From Himantopus leucocephalus (Eukaryota > Chordata > Aves > Charadriiformes > Recurvirostridae), in the NCBI GenBank assembly GCA_003993805.1, contig RSEF01000003.1, positions 60,248,637-60,312,636 of the forward strand: a DNA stretch of 64,000 nt, read 5' to 3'. The translations under genes were made by a program, and so were the position numbers. Below are positions 45,601-58,746 of the stretch, one piece after another (the stretch's first letter is position 1; each line of letters begins with the position of its first letter). Below the pieces are notes generated by a model, which saw nothing but the letters and a program-made list of their open reading frames with translations, ran no database searches and was not told the DNA's origin.

Positions 45601-47749
45601 TTGGTTTTAACTCAGCCAATCCATGTAAAACAAATAAACAAACCTCAACACCAAAACACTTGGAAGGACTGTTCTCCACAAAACCAGCCATAGTGAGAAT
45701 GGGACACATCAGCCTGCAAGACTGCCCGTTGTATTGCCCAGTGCATCCTCTCTCAAACTAACCAACCCATCTTCTCTCAAAGGATGCAGGGTTGTTTAGC
45801 CATCAGGGTGATCTGACTACATAGTGTGTAAGAGAAGCCAGCAAGAAAAATGTGCAGTTATTATATATTTAATATTTTTTCGCACGACAGTTTAGTTCTT
45901 CTACAGAATTTCTAAAAGTAGTAACATTTTTTCATTTCACAGAAGAGGTCCTTTTTTGTGAATAAGGTAGTGTAGTCAGCTCTCCTTCTAGCTGCTGTTT
46001 TTCTTATGCTTCATCTGAAAACTTCTGTGCTTGTGAAACTCCCTGCTTCCAGTAAGAGAAGGTTCCTGGCCTGCATGGTTGCTGTGGGAAATCAGAAAAC
46101 ATGAATGACTGGGCTCAAAACCCAAAAGAAAATGAAAAGAATAACCCACGATTTAAACAAATTGTATGTTTATGTGGGTTTTGCTCTCGATGTGTGATGT
46201 GCAATGGACTATCTTTCACCCCTTTGTTGTTTAGACAACATTGATGTATGGGGTGAGTTTGGCCTGAGACCTGGGATGAGCTCCTTGGCACCCCTCCAGC
46301 CCTGATGCCAAGAGTCCTTCCACATCGGCTGAGTGCTTGCCCAAATCCTCCTGCAGAGCCCTCTGTGAGGAGGCTGGCTAGAGATGTCTGCACACCCCTC
46401 AGTCCCAAGGGTGAGATGGATGCCCACAGCAGCTATCGAACAGATGCCTGCAGGTACCTCTGGAGAGGCTCTGTACAGACATGGGAAATCCTACAACTGT
46501 GTAGTTTTGCAGATGAAACCCAACTGCTTTCAGCCTGGTGAGAGCCTGACGGCTGGTCTTGCTGTACCTCTGCCCCTTCCCTGGGCTGTTATTCATCTTT
46601 GCACGTAAGATGGACTAAGCAGTGGACATCCTGGCTAGTTCCTTCATGCGTAACAGATACAGACGTTTCCTTTCCTGACCATGATGCATGCACACTATTC
46701 TCTGCATCACTGGCTTATACCATTAGGCGATACTTTCCATGTGGAGCATTCTCTTTACCTAACATGCTTTGCAGGTAGAGGGTGCAAAGGCTCACTCATT
46801 GCTCGTCTTTTAGCCTATGGGACATTCCTTTGCAAGCCCAATAGCTGCATATCACATTTCTAGTTTCAGCCACAGTGATTTAAAAAGCATGAAGGCCACT
46901 TTCCCCTTAAGCCACCAGGCTGCCAGTATTACTTCATGAGGCATACCTTCAGTGTAAACTCCATCAGAGGTCTATAAGGGATTTTTGCAGAGCAAAACAT
47001 GAATGAGAGTCATGGACTCTGATCAAGAACAGGCTTCGTAGCTCAAAATAAATCCCTTTACTCACATAATCTTCTGTTTGAAAAGAGGGGAGTAAAGCAA
47101 GAAGGAAGGAAAACCTCTGACCATTTCGGCTGAGCAGAATAGTTTCCCATATGTTATAATAAAATATTCATTAATTCTAGCTTTTCTGGCATTGGCTCTA
47201 TCACCAAAGTGATTTTTTTTTAAGTCTGTCTGAGACCCACTGCAGCCCAGCACGGTTGTGTCTGCCTCAGCTGCGGGCACGGATCCTCTCCCCAGCTCCG
47301 ATCCGCATCTCCTCCCTCATTCGAAATGGTAACAGAAGGGACAAAAGAGATGGACTTTCAACCGGCCCTTGCCACCGATGTGAACATCGCTACTGGCAGC
47401 AATCACCAGGTTTTGCTGGCGATGGGCTCCCGATCCGAAGGGAGTGAAAAATGTGGCTGGTCGGGGAGGGCACTGGGCACCCAACCTGCCAGGGAAGCAG
47501 AACTGTGCCCACCGCCCTCCCACGATAAAGTGTGACGCCCAGGGTGTCTGCGAGGGTTTAAACACCCCCACCCTGGGCTGGGGAGTTCCGCAGGGGGTTA
47601 ATGCAGGGCTGGGTTGCCACAACACTGGAGGCATTCAGAGAAGAGGGCTGCAGTTGCTGCATAGGCACATTTGGCCCAGGTTGCCAAAGAGGCTGTGTGT
47701 GTTACTGCAGAGGAGTACACTGCCTGCCACTGTTGGGCTATTAGTATGG
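42647..47749. other. Non-coding sequence
   Basis: About 5 kb without a recognised gene. The interval 44500-44610 is AT-rich low complexity (ATATATGTATATAAA near 44577). A GC-richer patch lies at 47260-47640. A short plus-strand frame (43809-44015) has a hydrophobic stretch, LLILILSAG, after an acceptor-like pyrimidine tract, but nothing else supports it as a gene. Confidence 0.55.
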
Positions 47750-47880
47750 AAATGAGGCATGTGTGTGACAGGTGGCCTTACAACCAACACAATTAACTTT
47801 CTCCATTAGCTGACGCACTGACAAAACAGATGCAGCATCAATAAGCACCAAAAAACCCACAAACACTGAATAGGAATGAC
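47750..47880. promoter_or_regulatory. Candidate regulatory patch with MEIS-like site
   Basis: Contains GTGACAGGTGG near 47767 (TGACAG, the TALE/MEIS core, overlapping a CAGGTG E-box), then CACAATTAACTTTCTCCATT and GCTGACGCACTGACAAAACA. Repeat-free. Weak call. Confidence 0.25.
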
Positions 47881-49729
47881 ACGTTGCACACCCCTATTAT
47901 TTATAAGGAGGAACAGCATAATTTCTTTGGAACCTAGTGGCGAGTAGGAGGCGGTTGGGGTTTTTTTCTCCCCTGACTATGATGTTTGTTTGCTTTCTTA
48001 TAATTATTATTTTATTCTTGAACTTTGTAGAGATATTGCTGCGGACCTTAAAGAGCTCTGGGTGATGCACAGCAGACTCGGGAAGGTTTGTCACAGCTGT
48101 GGTGTAGGAAGCACACAGATCCTTTTGATAGGAAATAATTCAAGTTGCAGAAGTCATCTGACCAGATGCGGGAACACCAGGCTCTGAAACAGAGAGAATT
48201 GCTTCCCAGCCCTCCAGTACAGCACATTCCAGTTGCCTCTGACAACACCACTAAGGACAGTTAAGGTGGAGCAGCTGGTCATATCCCTAACGTGAGTTAA
48301 AGGGCTCATGACTCAGCTGAAAGCATGGGGTTGGGGAGGAACGCTTGGCGTAGTAGATTGCAGCAGAGGAGCACATCATGTTGGCTTCAAAGAAAATCAG
48401 TTTAAATATTGGTTGTTCATAAGAAGTAAATGGAAAGAGGGGCTCGTTGGCTTTGGTTTTAAATTTCCTGGGTTTTTCTTTTCAGCCAGGCTGTTACTCC
48501 TGACAATGTGTGATTTAAATAAGAGCAACAACTTGTACTGTGGAAATGCAGAACTGTAACATAATAACAAAAATTTACATAAAAGCCTCCTTATGTCAGC
48601 TGGTACCTCGTGAAATATTTAGAGATGCACCGAGTAGCATCCTTGGCACATCTGAACTCTCATCGGCCTTTGGCTCCACTCGTCTGCACCAGAGTTTTCC
48701 CAGGTTAAAGCCACTAAAGAACCCATCCCACGCTATCCCAGTATAAAAAGGTCATGGAACAGAGCATCAGCTGCTGGGTCACCCTGGCAGCATGCTAATT
48801 CATGGCATATAGCTACAATTAGGAGGATGTTTGAGGAGATAAAGCACCCAGTCTGTAAACCAGCCCAGTACGGCCATGATTAAAACCAATTGGCTGTCTT
48901 TCACTGACCTGTGAAGCGATGGGTGGGAGTCAGCAGCACAGCCCTGCGGGTGGCTGTGGCAGATGTGGTGACGGTGGTACAGGCACAGGAACGGGGCATG
49001 TTCCACACACCCTCTTCAACAGTCCCCTCAGGTCCCAAACCAGGAAAAAACATGCTGAAACCTTCATGGCCGTATCTGCTTTGTGTTTCAAATGTAAGGT
49101 TCCAGGTGTCACCACAGTCGTGAACTAATGTAAAGCTAAACTCCATTCTGGGAGGAAAAAACCCTGAACATCATAACATCCGTGTTTGCCATGATATTCA
49201 CTGCTGTCTTTTTTAACGTAACAGAAATTTAACATTGTTTCCTCTGTCTAGTTTTCTATACCACACCTGTGTACAGAGACATTTGAATATTGAGATTAGG
49301 TTCTCTAGAACCCATGGCACTTATATATGTATATTGGATATGAATCTCAGAACCTTTTATGCTTGGATGCAAACAAAATGGAAGAATAATTTTCAAGTGC
49401 CTCGTTTTATTGAAAGAATGTAATATTGATATTGGTATTAATGTAGTATTAATAACATCACATGGGATGCACGTCCAGTAAAATTTCCTTGAAGGCTCTG
49501 TGTTGGATGTGGCACTTTTAGGATGAGACAAGAAACTGCCCTCCTGATGGTGGACATCGATGCTGTACTGTCTGCAAGTGCCGAGATGAGCTGCATCAAG
49601 CTGGCCAAATTCTGCAGCGACGAACAACTGCCTTCTGACCGTCCGGGTGCCTTGCAGTATTTTCAAGTACATAGAGAATTCTTCCCCAAGCATCTGTACA
49701 ACATTTTTACAGTTTCTGAATTCTGCATC
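47881..49729. other. Non-coding sequence
   Basis: No gene is recognised. The phrase CAGCCCAGTACGGCCATGAT (about 48862) is close to the 3' box of old CR1 elements, but its flanks do not follow the family order, so I do not call an element. Confidence 0.5.
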
Positions 49730-49746
49730 AAAAAAAAAAAAAAAAA
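49730..49746 (+). repeat. Poly(A) tract (17)
   Basis: Seventeen consecutive A. It could be the tail of a retroposed sequence lying to its left, but that stretch shows no known gene and no AATAAA 10-30 bases before it. Confidence 0.9.
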
Positions 49747-50049
49747 GATGTTAAAGCAAGCGGGTGTGTGTATTTACAGTTACGGACACAGATTATTATT
49801 TAAAAAAATAATCTTGCTGGTGGTGTGATCAGTGGTAACTTGCCTGGTCCTGAGCCAGGGGTTATCGACGAAAACAACTGCAATTTTCAGGGAGGTCATT
49901 TGGAGACATCTGAAATATGAGTTATAAAGCTGTTTTCTGGCTACATTTTATAGATGCAGACCTGGAGACAGGAGAATTTCTGGTGACAGGACTGGTGACA
50001 GCAAGGACAACACCACGCTCATGGTGGAAAGCATAAAATCTTACCTAGC

Positions 50050-50250
50050 AAGTAGTAACTCTCTCTCCATAATAATTACATGAGCTGTTAATTTTATTAT
50101 TTTGTGTGGTGCCTTGGGATACGTGCCATGAAAGACCTCGCTATTAAAGGATAGTTTAATTGACTGAATTATGGGACATCCGAAGCACAAAAACCTACTA
50201 ATCTAATTAGATGCCCTTAGTTATGCATTTCCTTCTCCTGTCCCTGTAAA
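50050..50250 (+). promoter_or_regulatory. Candidate conserved element overlapping an old SINE tail
   Basis: The interval carries TTAATTTTATTATTTTGTGT, then GTGCCTTGGGATACGTGCC, ATGAAAGACCTCGCTATTAAA and GAATTATGGGACATCC, ending in CTAATCTAATTAGATGCCC, a TCTAATTAGA palindrome near 50199. The middle (50104-50155) resembles the MIR/L2 tail GTGCTTTGGGATCCTTGGATG, GAAAGGCGCTATATAA. If correct, this is an ancient SINE tail embedded in a homeodomain-site-rich element, the pattern of an exapted repeat. Both parts are uncertain. Confidence 0.35.
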
Positions 50251-52289
50251 GCCATTTCCAGCTCAGGTGTGCAGGTGCCTGCACTGTCGATCTTCACTCT
50301 AAGGACTAAGGACCTTGCTCAGCAATCCCGGCCACATAGCACAGGCTGGTCTTTCCTGTCCCACACCCACTCATCTACCTGACCGCCTTAATTGCTCTCA
50401 ACAAGTAGGTGTTAATGAGATGGCCTGAATGGAGGTGTCTCCAGGAAGAGCGATGTGGAATGGTGTGAAGGTGGGTTGTTCTTCATGGGAAATTCTCATT
50501 TTACTGCCTCTCTGTGACTAAGGAGTTGCAGCCGGGTGATTGACAGGCAGACAGCCTGGTGGCTCAGTTCAGGGGATGTCTTCCACTTCGGTTGTGCCAT
50601 GAGTGAGTGGCTGAGATTTGGATGCAGTCACAACTGAAATTCCCTAGTGTATGCTGTTCTCACTTGCTGGTGAGCACTGTATGAAAGGCTTGTGGGGGAA
50701 TGGTTTCATACGATGGGTTTTGCCAGTTTTATAGCTATGACTTACCTGTGCACAGGCTACGAGCAAGCCTTTTTAGAAGGAAAGGAGGATTTTCAGAAAG
50801 TACCCCAAAATAAAGAAAGGGGATTTTGTCCTTAACTGTGAACATTTGCCCATGCAAGCAGTCACTTGTTCACATGCACATGTGGAAACATCCATTTCAG
50901 TAAATGTTCTCAGGAAAACAAAGAAGAGAAGTGACCAGGGCAGAATCAAATTGCTACTCAGCATCCTCTCAGATTGAAATAATTGTTCCCATATTTGTCC
51001 AGCTGGAATCGTAACTTTTCCTTAAAAGCCCTTTCCATTTGCTTTCCTTGCTTCATCCTAAAGGTGCCCTTTTTTCGATTTTGAAAAAGCCAGAACAATT
51101 TACTGAACAGTTATCAAGCCAAGTCAGTAGGAAATTTGTGGACTTGGGTGGGATTGTGTGCACATGTACCTGTCTTTTTCTGTAAGTATTTACATATATA
51201 TAACTGTTATTTTCCCATTTAAAAATATGAAGCCAGATTTTCTGGGCATCAAAACTAGAAAGCAACAATGTGTTTTGGCTGCTTACACAATTGCATAATA
51301 AGTGACTGGACTTCTTCATTCTTAGGATGAACTTAACCTCTCTGTTTTTGAATAGGAAATCAGCTGGTTATCAAAAGAAGAGCATTTTCCCCACAGGTAT
51401 TTTAAAATGTCAAAAATTTTTGTAAAAGCTTCTCCATTTCTTACAGTTCTTATTTAATCTGTTGAACTGCCTGCCTGGATAGTGCTGAGTTTTGTACTGA
51501 GTTAGCACACAGACTCCAATAAAAACACTTTTTCAGGACATCCTTTCAGATGTGGCTTGCTCGTGGCAGGATGAGGCACAGGAACCTTGATAAACTCTCT
51601 ACATCTTGTTTTGTTTGCTTTTGTCACAAATTGACTCTGAAGAGACAGTTATTAGGAGGTGGCTGGCAGATTTCTGCCAGTGCCATCCTTCTCCTCCTTT
51701 AACATTTTCTTAGTGTTGTGCATGTGGTTTTTTCCCCTTTAACAGTAAGAAGTAGAAAAGCAGCAGAATCCTAGACTGCAACAGTCAAAGGCTTTTCAGA
51801 TGCCACTGAGAAATCATATCTTGGTAATTCCTTAAAAATATCATCAGACAGGTGCTGCCCTGAAGGTGCACTTCAGTGGCCTGACAAGGGGGTGGCAGAT
51901 TGACACTAGCCTAAAGGAGGTATTGGCCCTTCTGGAGAAGCAGTTGGCAACCAGACAGGATGCCCTAAAGCCTCTTAAATGGATTAGATACTTGTGTGTA
52001 GGCAACTGCATTGCATCCTTTAGTCACAGCAAGAGTCATGCGACTGTGAGAACTAGGGCTACAAATCCTGATCTTAAGCTATTAATATTCAATACAGACC
52101 CAGTCTTTCACAAAAGGCAGTAAAACAATGGGGCTGAATCACAGTCGTAGTGAACAATATCTTTAAGATAAAAGCTCTAGGCATTTTTTCCAATGTAAGG
52201 AGAAATGGATTGGAATAAATACCAGGTAAAAATCATCTCCTAATACTTGCCATAGGAAAACATCTTCAAAGGAGACTTCTTCAATATGG
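50251..52289. other. Non-coding sequence
   Basis: No gene is recognised. Some of the stretch 51860-52285 may belong to the old CR1 that follows, but I could not match it securely. Confidence 0.55.
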
Positions 52290-52592
52290 ATCTGGGCTAT
52301 GGAATTCCTTGCCTACAGGATGGCGTGAGTGCCAAAATTTTACTCAAGTTTGGAAAGCAGCTGAGCAAACTTATGGAAGAAGAAACCATCAAAGGCTATT
52401 ATGCTGTTATACCAGGAAACACAAGAAAGTCACTTTTGTTAAGAATCTCCTACAGCAGCACAGAACTGCGCACTGAAAGAGTATTGCATTTCTGCTCTTT
52501 GACCCTTCTTTATGCATCAGCTCTTGGTGACTCTTGGAGCTGTGTACTGACCTAGATGGATTTGGGGTCTCACCCAGGATGCCCATAATTAT
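52290..52592 (+). mobile_element. Ancient, degraded CR1-type LINE 3' end
   Basis: The order of boxes follows the old CR1 type found in birds, crocodiles and turtles: GGAATTCCTTGCC (52301-52313), AGGATGGCGTGAGTGCCAAAA, AAGTTTGGAAAGCAGCTGAG, CTTATGGAAGAAGAAACCAT, CAAAGGCTATTA, a diverged middle, then GAGCTGTGTACTGACCTAGA, GGGGTCTCACCCAGGATG and ATAATTATG. The family versions read ATACTGGGCTAGATGGACC and GGTCTGACCCAGTATGG, and the tail is TTCTTATG-like. An open 89-codon frame (52286-52555) is a by-product of the relic. Divergence is much higher than in the three young CR1 copies. Confidence 0.82.
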
Positions 52593-52970
52593 GTTTTTGG
52601 GCTGCCTTTCACAATCCTTGGATCATAAGTGCATGTAATGTTTGAGGTTTATTTCTAAATTCAGGATTCCTTTGAAGAAAGAATTAAAAAATGGAGTCTG
52701 TGATTCATTTACACACGTGCCAAACTCTTATGTCCCTAAAACACCTCCTCCATTATAGACAGCATTATGAATGGAGGTGCTCTTGAAGTTCCATTTATTT
52801 CAATCTCAATTAATTAAAGTTACATTAACTTACAATAATGGGTTATTTGCAGCTCCAGAATCAGAAACTTATTGGTTGGTGCAGTCATTCCTCTTCAATT
52901 GTGATGTCTTCTTTGGAAATAATCGCAAGGGGGAGGAAACCAGAATACCTATTCCTCTTCCATTATAAGC
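52593..52970. other. Non-coding spacer
   Basis: No feature is recognised; AT-rich toward the right. Confidence 0.5.
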
Positions 52971-53150
52971 TTATATAATCTTTTTTTTTATATCTATATA
53001 AAAATATATGTCCATGCATGTATGTATGTGTTTATATGTGTGTATATGTGTACATACACATAGAACTGTTATCTATGTGATGTTTTAAACATTATATATA
53101 TAATATTAGATTGTAAGATTACAAAATTATAAGATTACAAGCTTACAAAA
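52971..53150. repeat. AT-rich low-complexity / (ATGT)n tract and 16-bp tandem pair
   Basis: T9 and TATA runs pass into a degenerate ATGT/TGTA repeat (53013-53060). After an ATATATAT stretch there is a tandem pair of 16-bp units, each starting TAAGATTACAA (53114-53129 and 53130-53145), with 14 of 16 positions identical. Confidence 0.85.
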
Positions 53151-56100
53151 TGAGCCCTGCTGAAGTCCTTTTAGGTGCAGCAGTATAAAGCTTGGACAGG
53201 AGCGGACTGGCAAGATCCATGCAATGGTAGAAAGGGGTGGTGCTTCTTTCTTGACGGATCATTTGTAGAAAAGTGCAATAGCTGAAAAATTGCGGAGCCT
53301 GAGCTGGCAAACTGACTGCGAGCCTGATGCAAAGCCCGTTGGGGTCAGCTGAAGCTTGAGGTAGCACAGCTGTGCGAGGGGCACTTGCTGGTTTGGGACA
53401 AAAACTCTTCCAAGCCATTTTCTAGCATGAACATGAAGGAAGGCTTTTGTTCAGTTTGCAGCCTCCACTTCCTCTTCTCTCTGTATTTATATCTTCTCTG
53501 AGACTGTGGGACACTGTCTGGGATTTACAGTACCTATGGCTGAGCTATAAAACACACGTCTGTGCACTTGGAGTATCCGAGGCTTTCTTTCCTGCCATGC
53601 GAAATAAAAGGCCTGCTTAAACGCGGAAAGCCAGGGGCAGCAAATGGAACTAATGGGAAAGGTGCATCAGTGTGACCTAACTCCACTGGTTTAACAAGGC
53701 TAAAAATGCATGACTCAATTACACAAGAGTTAGCTAATGAGGAATGGGGAAGATGTTACAGTTTAAAACAAATGGCTACTAAATGAATTGGGTGCTGCCT
53801 TTCAAATCTATGCCATTCAACAAAAACCTGGCAAGACATTTTCTTCACAGGATATGAATCATCCGAAATAAAAAAAGCAAGACTAGGGCCACCTACATTC
53901 AGAGTTTGTACAGTATGACCTTAAGGCCCAACATCTACCAGAAGTTGAGTAGCAAAAGGCCAAGCTCCAAAGAATAAAAGGGCTTACATCAGTATTAAAT
54001 AATTCTCTCTTAGAGATGCAAATTTCTAATTAGTTACTGTGGAAACTGTAGAGGCCTGGAAGTAAGCCCTGCACAATGAGAATGAGAGTTTACTTTTTTG
54101 ATTTACTGCAGGGCTGCAGTAGTTGAGGGAGGGCTGAGAGGGGGAAATAAATTCATTGCTTTTAACATGACAACAGAATAAAGTGCAGCAAAAGAACTGA
54201 CTTTGTTTTGTGTGCTGCTGCTGCTGCTGCGACAGATCCCCGAGGAGCTTTATGCAACATGGGCTCACTTAAAATGTCTCGCAAGGAATTGTAAAATGCT
54301 TTGTTTACAAACAAGTGACTTTCTCAACACCCTCACTTGTTGCATCTCTGACAAAGCCTTCGGAGGGTGTTTTTCAAAGCCAGCAGGAGCTGGGGGTGCC
54401 TTCTGTTGGTTAGGTGACCAAACTGAGATACCCGAATTTCAAAGTGGAATATTTCTGGAAATCAAGGTTCCCTAACCCAACCTATGCTGAGCACCAAAAG
54501 CGTCTTGTTGGAAACGCTTTTAGGATTCTGAACGCAGAATGGAAATCATTTGTTAAGTAGTTCTTTGCCTTGTTTTCCTTAGTTCTGGGGGTTTTTTTAC
54601 TTCTAATTATTTAGTTTAAATTTGTGGAATAATTTCACTTTTATGGGCATGTTGGAGCGTGCGGTCTCATCCTGTACAGCCTAGAGTCAAGGGGGAGCCA
54701 GTTTATTTTTGTATACATGAGAGGAATCTGAAATGCTTCATTCCTCACAAATCCAGGCAGCACACACATCTTCAGTCATTTTCAAGGTAGTGCATTTCAA
54801 TATAGAGCAGTCACAAACTCAAAAAGAAAATTGACAAATAAATGTCTTCATGTGCTTGTTATTTTAAAAGGAACATGCTCAAACTGTGTGAGAATTCCTT
54901 GACAGAAATAAGGAACACTGCTGGATATTCAGTAGTTAAATTCAGGGCTAGCTTGGACAGGGAACTGAGAATACAACTGATTATAAATTTAGGGAAGGAA
55001 TGAAAAAAGTACTGTGTTGCAATTTCTACCTAATCTGTTTTACTCTTTTAGTGAAATCTTATCTGAGTTAAAAGAAATGGTGTTTGCTCCCCTGCAGAGC
55101 TTGGGCTGGATGAAGATGCAGAGCATCACTGCAGAGTCTGGTCCAGCTCCTCAGACTCCTGCTCGCTTTGGGACGTCCCAGCTCTGCGGGAGCTGATCTC
55201 AGGCCGAATTCAGAGCAGCGGCAGGAAAGGTCTGAGTGGCTGCACCCGGCTCAGACACTTACAGACCAGGACTGACATGTCAACGCTGTCACTAATTTTG
55301 GTTGTAGGAGAAAGGAGAGGGAGGATCACAGACTGACATGACTTGCTGTAAGAAGCCTCTTATTTTGGTGCCAGTAGCAGTTTTACAGAGACGCATTATT
55401 TCTTTTCAGCTCTGGCCAAGTAAATCCACCTGTCTGAGCCAAGCACTGGCAGCAGTGGGTGTTTTGCCATCCGACTGAGGAGACATCACTGTGAAGGAGA
55501 CTGAAAGCACTAGTCTGATTGGTAGATGGTCCACAGCCAAAACAGACAATTGGTGCATTGCCGCTTGTTAGTAGCTGCAGAAGGCTGGTTTGGTGGGATT
55601 CAGCAAAGGAAGGAATATTAGCTCAGTCAGGATACGGAAAGCATCCTTCTTCCTTGCAGGTCACAAACTAATGGCTCGGAATTAATTTGATTTGGACCAC
55701 GCTTGTGTTATCTCTATTTCCACCTTCATATGCCCCAGAAATTTCTGAAGCAAGGAACTACTAATGCTAAAATAATAGGATGCTGCCATTTGAATTTTAA
55801 GCATTTTTCTGAAAACGCAGCTAAAAGCTTGCAGATAGCACAGAGAAGGCAAAACAGAAAGCTAAGAATTGCAACACTCTGATTTTACCATGGGAAAGCA
55901 AGAAAGCTAGAAATACTTCAAACTGATATAACTTTTATAAGCAGGATTCTAGGTAAGCATCAGCAGAGAGTTTCAGGGTACATAGCCTGAGCTGTTGCTG
56001 CTTAGCACTCTGTGCTTACAAAGCCCAACTTAGAGGCCAGAGTTTATTACACTTAGTCCACTATAGCATCGTTGCCTTCGTAGGTAGTGCAGGAGTGGAA

Positions 56101-58199
56101 GTTGCCCAGATGTACCTTCAGTACTTTCAATAGGAACTGGGCTGGGCATCACCTTCTCATGTCTCGTTATCATCTCACAGCCATGTTTGATCCCAAAACA
56201 GTTTTTATCAGTGACCTTAGCTGTCCAAGCCCTTCCCTGAACTGTATAATTAGCCAAATATACTGGGGCACAGAGAGCACCCTTCTGCACATTTGAGTCA
56301 CCTGTAATTCTAAAGTCTCTGAATAGATCTTTCCAATGCTTCCTGCAGCTCACTGCTCCCAGCAGCTCAGTTATCACCCTGCCATCCTGGCTAGCCTGCT
56401 GTAATGGCCTTTTTTCAACTGGATTCTCACTGCCTCTCAGAGCTGCACCCAGGATTGTCTGTCAACCCCTTTGGATTGCTGCCAGGGAAGAAGCATTTTT
56501 ATAGCACTTGTTTTCTTTGCTACTTCTGTACTAAGCAGTTTCTTTACTGCTTTGCTACTTCCTTATGCAGGGGTTTGCATTTTCTCTCTAGCAAAGCACT
56601 GAGCCAGTGGCACAACCTCTTCCAGAGTTAACTAAACAATTAAGGACCACCATTTGGGTCCCTCCAAGAATGAAAACGTGGCTTTGAGAAATTTTTTAGC
56701 TGATAGAAAGGATGAGAGAAATCTGCAAAGTAACACTTTTCTGCATACTTTCAACCCCCCTGGAGATTTGAAGAGCTGACTCCAGCTGAAATGTGCTGAC
56801 AATTCCTGCAACAATATTCCCAGGGAATGATCCCGTCAAACCTCCTCACAGATAATGAGCCATAAAGCTCTTATCTTCATATGGACCTTCCTGATTACTT
56901 TCTCCAGGCTTCTACCCTTTACATAAGAAGCACAAGGCCCAGATTTTATTACCCACAGTAATCAAATAGCATAAAAATAAGTGTTTTTTCCACCCTTCCT
57001 TAACTAAAAATAAAATAGCATTTATAGCTAAACAGTACAGTTAGTACACAAAAAGCCTCCAGGGCTCCTGAGAAATCTTGTTATTCAGTCATTTTTTTAT
57101 TTGATATAAGGCTTAATGTATACACTGTTTGAAAAACATTTGCATTCAAAATGTCACAGAAACTATAAAACTCTCAAGAACAGTTCTATCTTAGAAATTA
57201 TTTGTAAATAATTGGTCTAAAATAGTCCATCAAAATATTTTTCATCCCATTCTGCTGATTCAGCTGCATTGACAATTTTTCAGACTTTGTTCAGAGTTTG
57301 GCGTTCAAATTCAAAAAATTGCTGATGGTATGAAAGCCTCTGACTAGTTGATCTCCTGCTTCCTCCTAAGGCAGAGCTCCCAAAGTGCTCAGATCCTCAG
57401 TAGCTCATTTGGATGACTGGCTGGGAGCCAGAAAGCCTTGCTATCTTTAGCTTTCATCCTCTTCTGTCTTCTTTCACAGTCCAGAATGTCAAGATTCATG
57501 GTACCAGGCTGTCCATCAGGTGGATTACCTAGGAGCAGGGATTTGATTCCCTTTTGTTTCCTATTGGAACAAAACCTAGATATGAAACTCCTCATGAAAT
57601 GAGGTTACTCTTCTCCGACAGGTTCTGCTCCAAAAAACCTGGCAATCTGGTTTTCCAAGGCTTATATGAACTTTGGGAAATAAATCTTTCAATCCTTCCT
57701 AGACTGATGTGAGAAATAGTTTATTGAATCATTTCTACTGAGAAATTAAAGAGAAGGAGAAGAAAGAAGCAAGGAAGGGATATAACTAAAACTCCAGGGT
57801 CATGGCCTGACAAATTAAAATTAAGTCTACTTCCTAAAAATGGGTTGGAGATGTTTTATTTGAAAAAGTCTTAAAGCATTGCTGTCCCTGCATACTCGGG
57901 GAGGTGGGGCTAGTGTGGATGCAAGAAGAGAGGATCGTTCCTCGCACAATGCTAATGACTTTACTACAACTGTAGAGAGTGATTAAGAATAAAACAACAT
58001 TTCAATCCATTTTCCTAAGGAGCCTTCACTTAAAGAACAGAAAAAATTAAACCAAGACAGTAAAACTCTGAGGAAACAAAGGAGGGGAACTGCCAGCCTG
58101 TGAAGTCCTAATGCTCATTATATCTGGTGCATGTTTAGCTTGTAAGGAGGGCTTGGGGAGGAAAGTAATTTAAGCAAACCAACCTGGGCCGTCTTTTCA
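53151..58199. other. Non-coding sequence
   Basis: About 5 kb without a recognised gene or secure transposon. Six TGC units lie at 54213-54230. The longest frame is 115 codons (56030-56377 minus) and resembles nothing known. Confidence 0.6.
54213..54230. repeat. (TGC)6 trinucleotide repeat
   Basis: Six perfect TGC units; in the flanking plus-strand frame they read as a Leu run. Too short to be called unstable. Confidence 0.95.
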
Positions 58200-58720
58200 T
58201 TCTTTGTCATGCACTGCTGTTGTTACCTTTAGAAATCCAGCAGCGGGGCTGGTTGTGTCCTGTTTTAGTGCCCTTCGTAAAGCATTCCCTTTTCACCAGC
58301 TCCGATGGCCCCATTGGAGTGGCCATGACAATGGATGTTCATTTTACCGCTATAAAAGGGTTTAATGATTAAAAGGCCGCACCATTGCACTCAGCCACAA
58401 AACTCATTCTTCCACTTCTGTGGAGCCCTTTGATTCAAAATGTTCTTTTGACAGGATCAAGAGTGGTTTTCATTCTGTCGGGCAGCAGAAACATCTGCAT
58501 TTTTTATCCTCTGCCTCCTCCTCAGTGCACATAGTTAATGTGTAATTAATGAAACATCCCTTCTCGGAGTGGCACACAATCAGTGTAGGTCTCCCACCAA
58601 CCTCGCTCCAGCTCCAGTAAAGCAGGTTTGCTTTTATATCCTTGTACTTTCATTCAGCAGTAGTAATAAACCCAGTTCCAGGCTTATCTAGCCAGCTTAC
58701 ATCTTAATCTTTCTTTTTTC
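58200..58720. promoter_or_regulatory. Candidate conserved non-coding element 6 / promoter
   Basis: Repeat-free sequence with a tight set of motifs: CCATTG (58311-58316) and CAATGG (58329-58334) as a perfect inverted SOX/CCAAT-type pair 12 bases apart, a TATA-like TATAAAAGG at 58351-58359, and GTTAATGTGTAATTAATGAA around 58535-58552 (TAATTA at 58543-58548). No frame is open. It ends in a long pyrimidine tract that forms the acceptor of the exon-like segment at 58747. Function as enhancer or promoter is inference. Confidence 0.42.
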
Positions 58721-58746
58721 CCTCCTCTCTCTCTCTGTCTCCTCAG

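Noticed and set aside
48820..48885. Possible old CR1 3' end (CAGCCCAGTACGGCCATGAT)
   Set aside because: Only one box matches; the preceding boxes are out of order and no upstream CR1 sequence is recognisable.
49523..49746. Possible retropseudogene ending in poly(A)
   Set aside because: The A17 tract is real, but the sequence before it matches no gene that I recognise, lacks a polyadenylation signal, and no flanking target duplication was found.
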